Shown: positions 5,431 to 6,617 of the stretch, piece after piece
Numbering within the stretch: the stretch's first letter is position 1
Layout of the letters: the number at the start of each line of letters is the position of its first letter
Origin: Thermodesulfobacteriota bacterium
Lineage (GTDB): Bacteria > Desulfobacterota > Dissulfuribacteria > Dissulfuribacterales > UBA3076
Length of the DNA: 6,617 bases
NCBI GenBank assembly: GCA_003645605.1
Contig: QNAY01000073.1
Coordinates: 1 to 6,617 of the forward strand
Reading direction: 5' to 3'
The notes under the pieces: model-generated
Databases searched by the model: none
The model's input: only the letters and a program-made list of their open reading frames with translations
Told to the model about the DNA's origin: nothing
Translations under genes and position numbers: made by a program

Positions 5431-5578
5431 GTAAGCGTTCACAGGGCACCGCATCTGCTTTGTTGTCGGGCACTTGAAGTACAGGGAGTACGTCTGCGTA
5501 CCCGTACGCCTCACATCTGCAGCACCCTATAAACGCTTACAGTTCGGTGGGGTGCGGTAAAGCGGGCGTTGTAATCCC
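5431..5578 (-). repeat. Dispersed 148-bp repeat, copy 2 (MITE-like, upstream of birA)
   Basis: Inverted copy of 1546-1693. The arms are 5431-5458 and 5513-5540. The homology stops at 5431, the equivalent of base 1693, so both copies end at the same base on the gene-proximal side. Read on the minus strand, the element runs toward birA and ends 18 bp before its GTG. The shared ATG at 5454-5452 opens a 12-codon frame (MRCPVNAYHIIL) ending with TGA 5418-5416, in phase with birA. The outer 38 bp (5541-5578) are on the MEMO side and lie within 70-100 bp of its start codon, so the element may also separate or carry promoters. None is clearly recognised. Confidence 0.85.
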
Positions 5579-5628
5579 ACTTCAGCCCTCAAGCTAAATA
5601 ATTACTAATAAATGATGTCTTCAGACTC

Positions 5629-5634
5629 GGAGGA
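5629..5634 (+). promoter_or_regulatory. Ribosome-binding site of the MEMO-family gene
   Basis: GGAGGA lies nine bases before the ATG at 5644 and is the clearest translation signal in the birA/MEMO intergenic region. It supports this start. The stretch 5579-5628 between the repeat and the site is AT-rich; it may contain the promoter, but no convincing -35/-10 pair at normal spacing was found. Confidence 0.75.
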
Positions 5635-5643
5635 TATTAAACC

Positions 5644-6447
5644 ATGATACGCCAACCTGCTGTAGCTGACCAGTTTTATGATGGAAACCCCACCCGGCTT
5701 CACTACGAGCTTGGTAAGTTAATAGGTCCTATAACGGAAGCAAGATCGGCAAAGGCAATAGTTGCGCCTCATGCGGGTTATATGTATTCCGGGGCCGTGG
5801 CCGGAGCAGCCTATGCCCAGGTCGAGGTGCCTGAAACCGTTATTATTTTAGGTCCGAGCCATACAGGAGTTGGATCTCCGGCAGCAGTAATGGCCAGGGG
5901 GACATGGTCCATGCCTATGGGCACTGTCCCCATCTCAGAGGACCTTGCAGCCCTGATGGTTAAACTCTCTGATTATCTTGAAGATGATGCATCGGCACAT
6001 ACATATGAGCATTCCTTGGAGGTCCAGATACCATTTCTGCAATACCGTCAGCCTAAATTGAGTATTGTGCCTGTTTGCCTAAAAAACCTATCCTTTTCCG
6101 TATGTAAAGATATAGGTTCTACAATAGCAGAGGCGGTAAAACAGGCAGGAAAACCTGTATTGTTGGTTGCCAGCACCGACATGACTCATTATGAGTCCCA
6201 GGAGCAGGCCCGGTCCAAAGACCGCCTGGCTATTGATAAGATCCTTGCCTTAGACCCCCAGGGTCTTTTGGAAACCGTGAGAGGACATAATATATCAATG
6301 TGTGGGGTAATACCGACTACTGTGACTTTAGTGGCGTCTCTGGCCTTAGGAGCAAGTTCTGTTAAACTGATTCAATACGCTACGTCAGGCGACGTGACAG
6401 GAGACTATGTACAGGTCGTTGGATATGCGAGTTTAATAATTGAGTGA
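5644..6447 (+). CDS. MEMO-family protein (AmmeMemoRadiSam system protein B)
   Basis: The 267-aa product is a full-length MEMO1-like protein, a fold related to class III extradiol dioxygenases. Family landmarks in order: RQPAVADQFYDGNP (3-16), APHAGYMYSG (41-50) with His43, LGPSHTG (69-75) with His73, EHSLEVQIPFL (122-132), STDMTHY (177-183) with Asp179 and His182, and SMCGVIP (218-224) with Cys220. His43, His73 and Cys220 correspond to the metal ligands reported for human MEMO1 (His49, His81, Cys244). In many bacteria and archaea the gene neighbours an AMMECR1-domain protein and a radical SAM enzyme; neither is in this window, so a partner may lie downstream or elsewhere. The bacterial function is not settled. 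The start is supported by GGAGGA; upstream and divergent is birA. A terminator-like hairpin follows at 6502. Confidence 0.93.
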   Translation: MIRQPAVADQFYDGNPTRLHYELGKLIGPITEARSAKAIVAPHAGYMYSGAVAGAAYAQVEVPETVIILGPSHTGVGSPAAVMARGTWSMPMGTVPISEDLAALMVKLSDYLEDDASAHTYEHSLEVQIPFLQYRQPKLSIVPVCLKNLSFSVCKDIGSTIAEAVKQAGKPVLLVASTDMTHYESQEQARSKDRLAIDKILALDPQGLLETVRGHNISMCGVIPTTVTLVASLALGASSVKLIQYATSGDVTGDYVQVVGYASLIIE

Positions 6448-6501
6448 TTTTGGATCTTGAGAGTCCAAAGTTCTCTCGTCATGCCGGACTTGATCTAGGG
6501 C

Positions 6502-6534
6502 GTCTAAAAACGCCGTTTTTAGGCAATATTTTTT
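6502..6534 (+). terminator. Probable rho-independent terminator after the MEMO gene
   Basis: GTCTAAAAAC (6502-6511) pairs with GTTTTTAGGC (6515-6524), ten pairs including one G-U, around a 3-base GCC loop. A run of six T (6529-6534) follows after four other bases. The stem is A/T-rich and therefore weaker than a textbook terminator. An overlapping alternative stem GGCAA/TTGCC (6522-6537) uses the same T-run. The element lies 55 bp after the stop codon. Confidence 0.55.
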
Positions 6535-6536
6535 GC

Positions 6537-6617
6537 CCACTTTTTGGACCCGGAAACATTGATCATAATGCCCAGCCTAAAAGGATTTCGAGCAAATAGA
6601 AGAGGTCCCAAAAGTGG
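6537..6617. repeat. 14-bp inverted repeat at the window edge
   Basis: CCACTTTTTGGACC (6537-6550) and GGTCCCAAAAGTGG (6604-6617) are inverted copies with one mismatch, 53 bp apart. No gene is seen between 6448 and the end. The preceding CGTCATGCCGGACTTGATC (6478-6496) is a word I associate with dispersed intergenic repeats in proteobacteria (recollection). The region from about 6478 to the edge may be one palindromic repeat element that continues beyond the window. Confidence 0.5.

Overview
The window looks like a chromosomal piece of a Gram-negative bacterium, most likely a Desulfobacterota (deltaproteobacterial) relative. This rests on a complete apolipoprotein N-acyltransferase gene (so an outer membrane with lipoproteins), the gene set HsdR-N-like protein / lnt / prfB / birA, a MEMO-family protein, and intergenic DNA rich in short dispersed repeats. 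The taxonomic call is inference from gene content and protein style, not from a marker gene.

Layout. Positions 1-867 are AT-rich and appear to be a gene graveyard. They hold three GGGTCAA-type repeats that resemble a transposon end (48-118), the 5' stub of a minus-strand gene that looks like an AAA-ATPase-like protein and runs into those repeats (230-102), a good sigma70-like promoter facing that stub (346-318), and a broken RelE/ParE-family toxin gene (about 531-751, two in-frame stops and one frameshift). An intact core follows. On the plus strand are a 175-aa HsdR N-terminal-domain-like protein (868-1395), lnt (1670-3289) and prfB (3291-4428). prfB carries the classic RF2 +1 programmed frameshift, so its true start is 3291 and not the first ATG of the long frame. 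birA (5412-4483) converges on prfB, and a MEMO/AmmeMemoRadiSam-B gene (5644-6447) diverges from birA. The window ends with a probable terminator and further inverted repeats.

How the genes relate. lnt and prfB are separated by one base and are surely co-transcribed; the prfB ribosome-binding site lies in the last lnt codons. lnt finishes lipoprotein maturation, prfB ends translation at UGA/UAA and controls its own synthesis by frameshifting, and birA attaches biotin to carboxylase carrier domains. The MEMO protein is a metal-binding protein of unsettled bacterial role.

The most unusual signal is a 148-bp dispersed repeat present twice in opposite orientation (1546-1693 and 5578-5431), about 93% identical by hand alignment. 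Its inner ~110 bp has ~28-bp imperfect terminal inverted repeats. Each copy points the same way as the next gene and stops at that gene's start: at lnt it supplies the only upstream ATG and the first eight codons, and at birA it creates a 12-codon reading frame that ends 3 nt before the GTG start, in the same phase. The mismatches between its arms are mostly G-U-compatible when read in the gene direction, which suggests an RNA hairpin over the translation start. This is the best candidate here for something undescribed.
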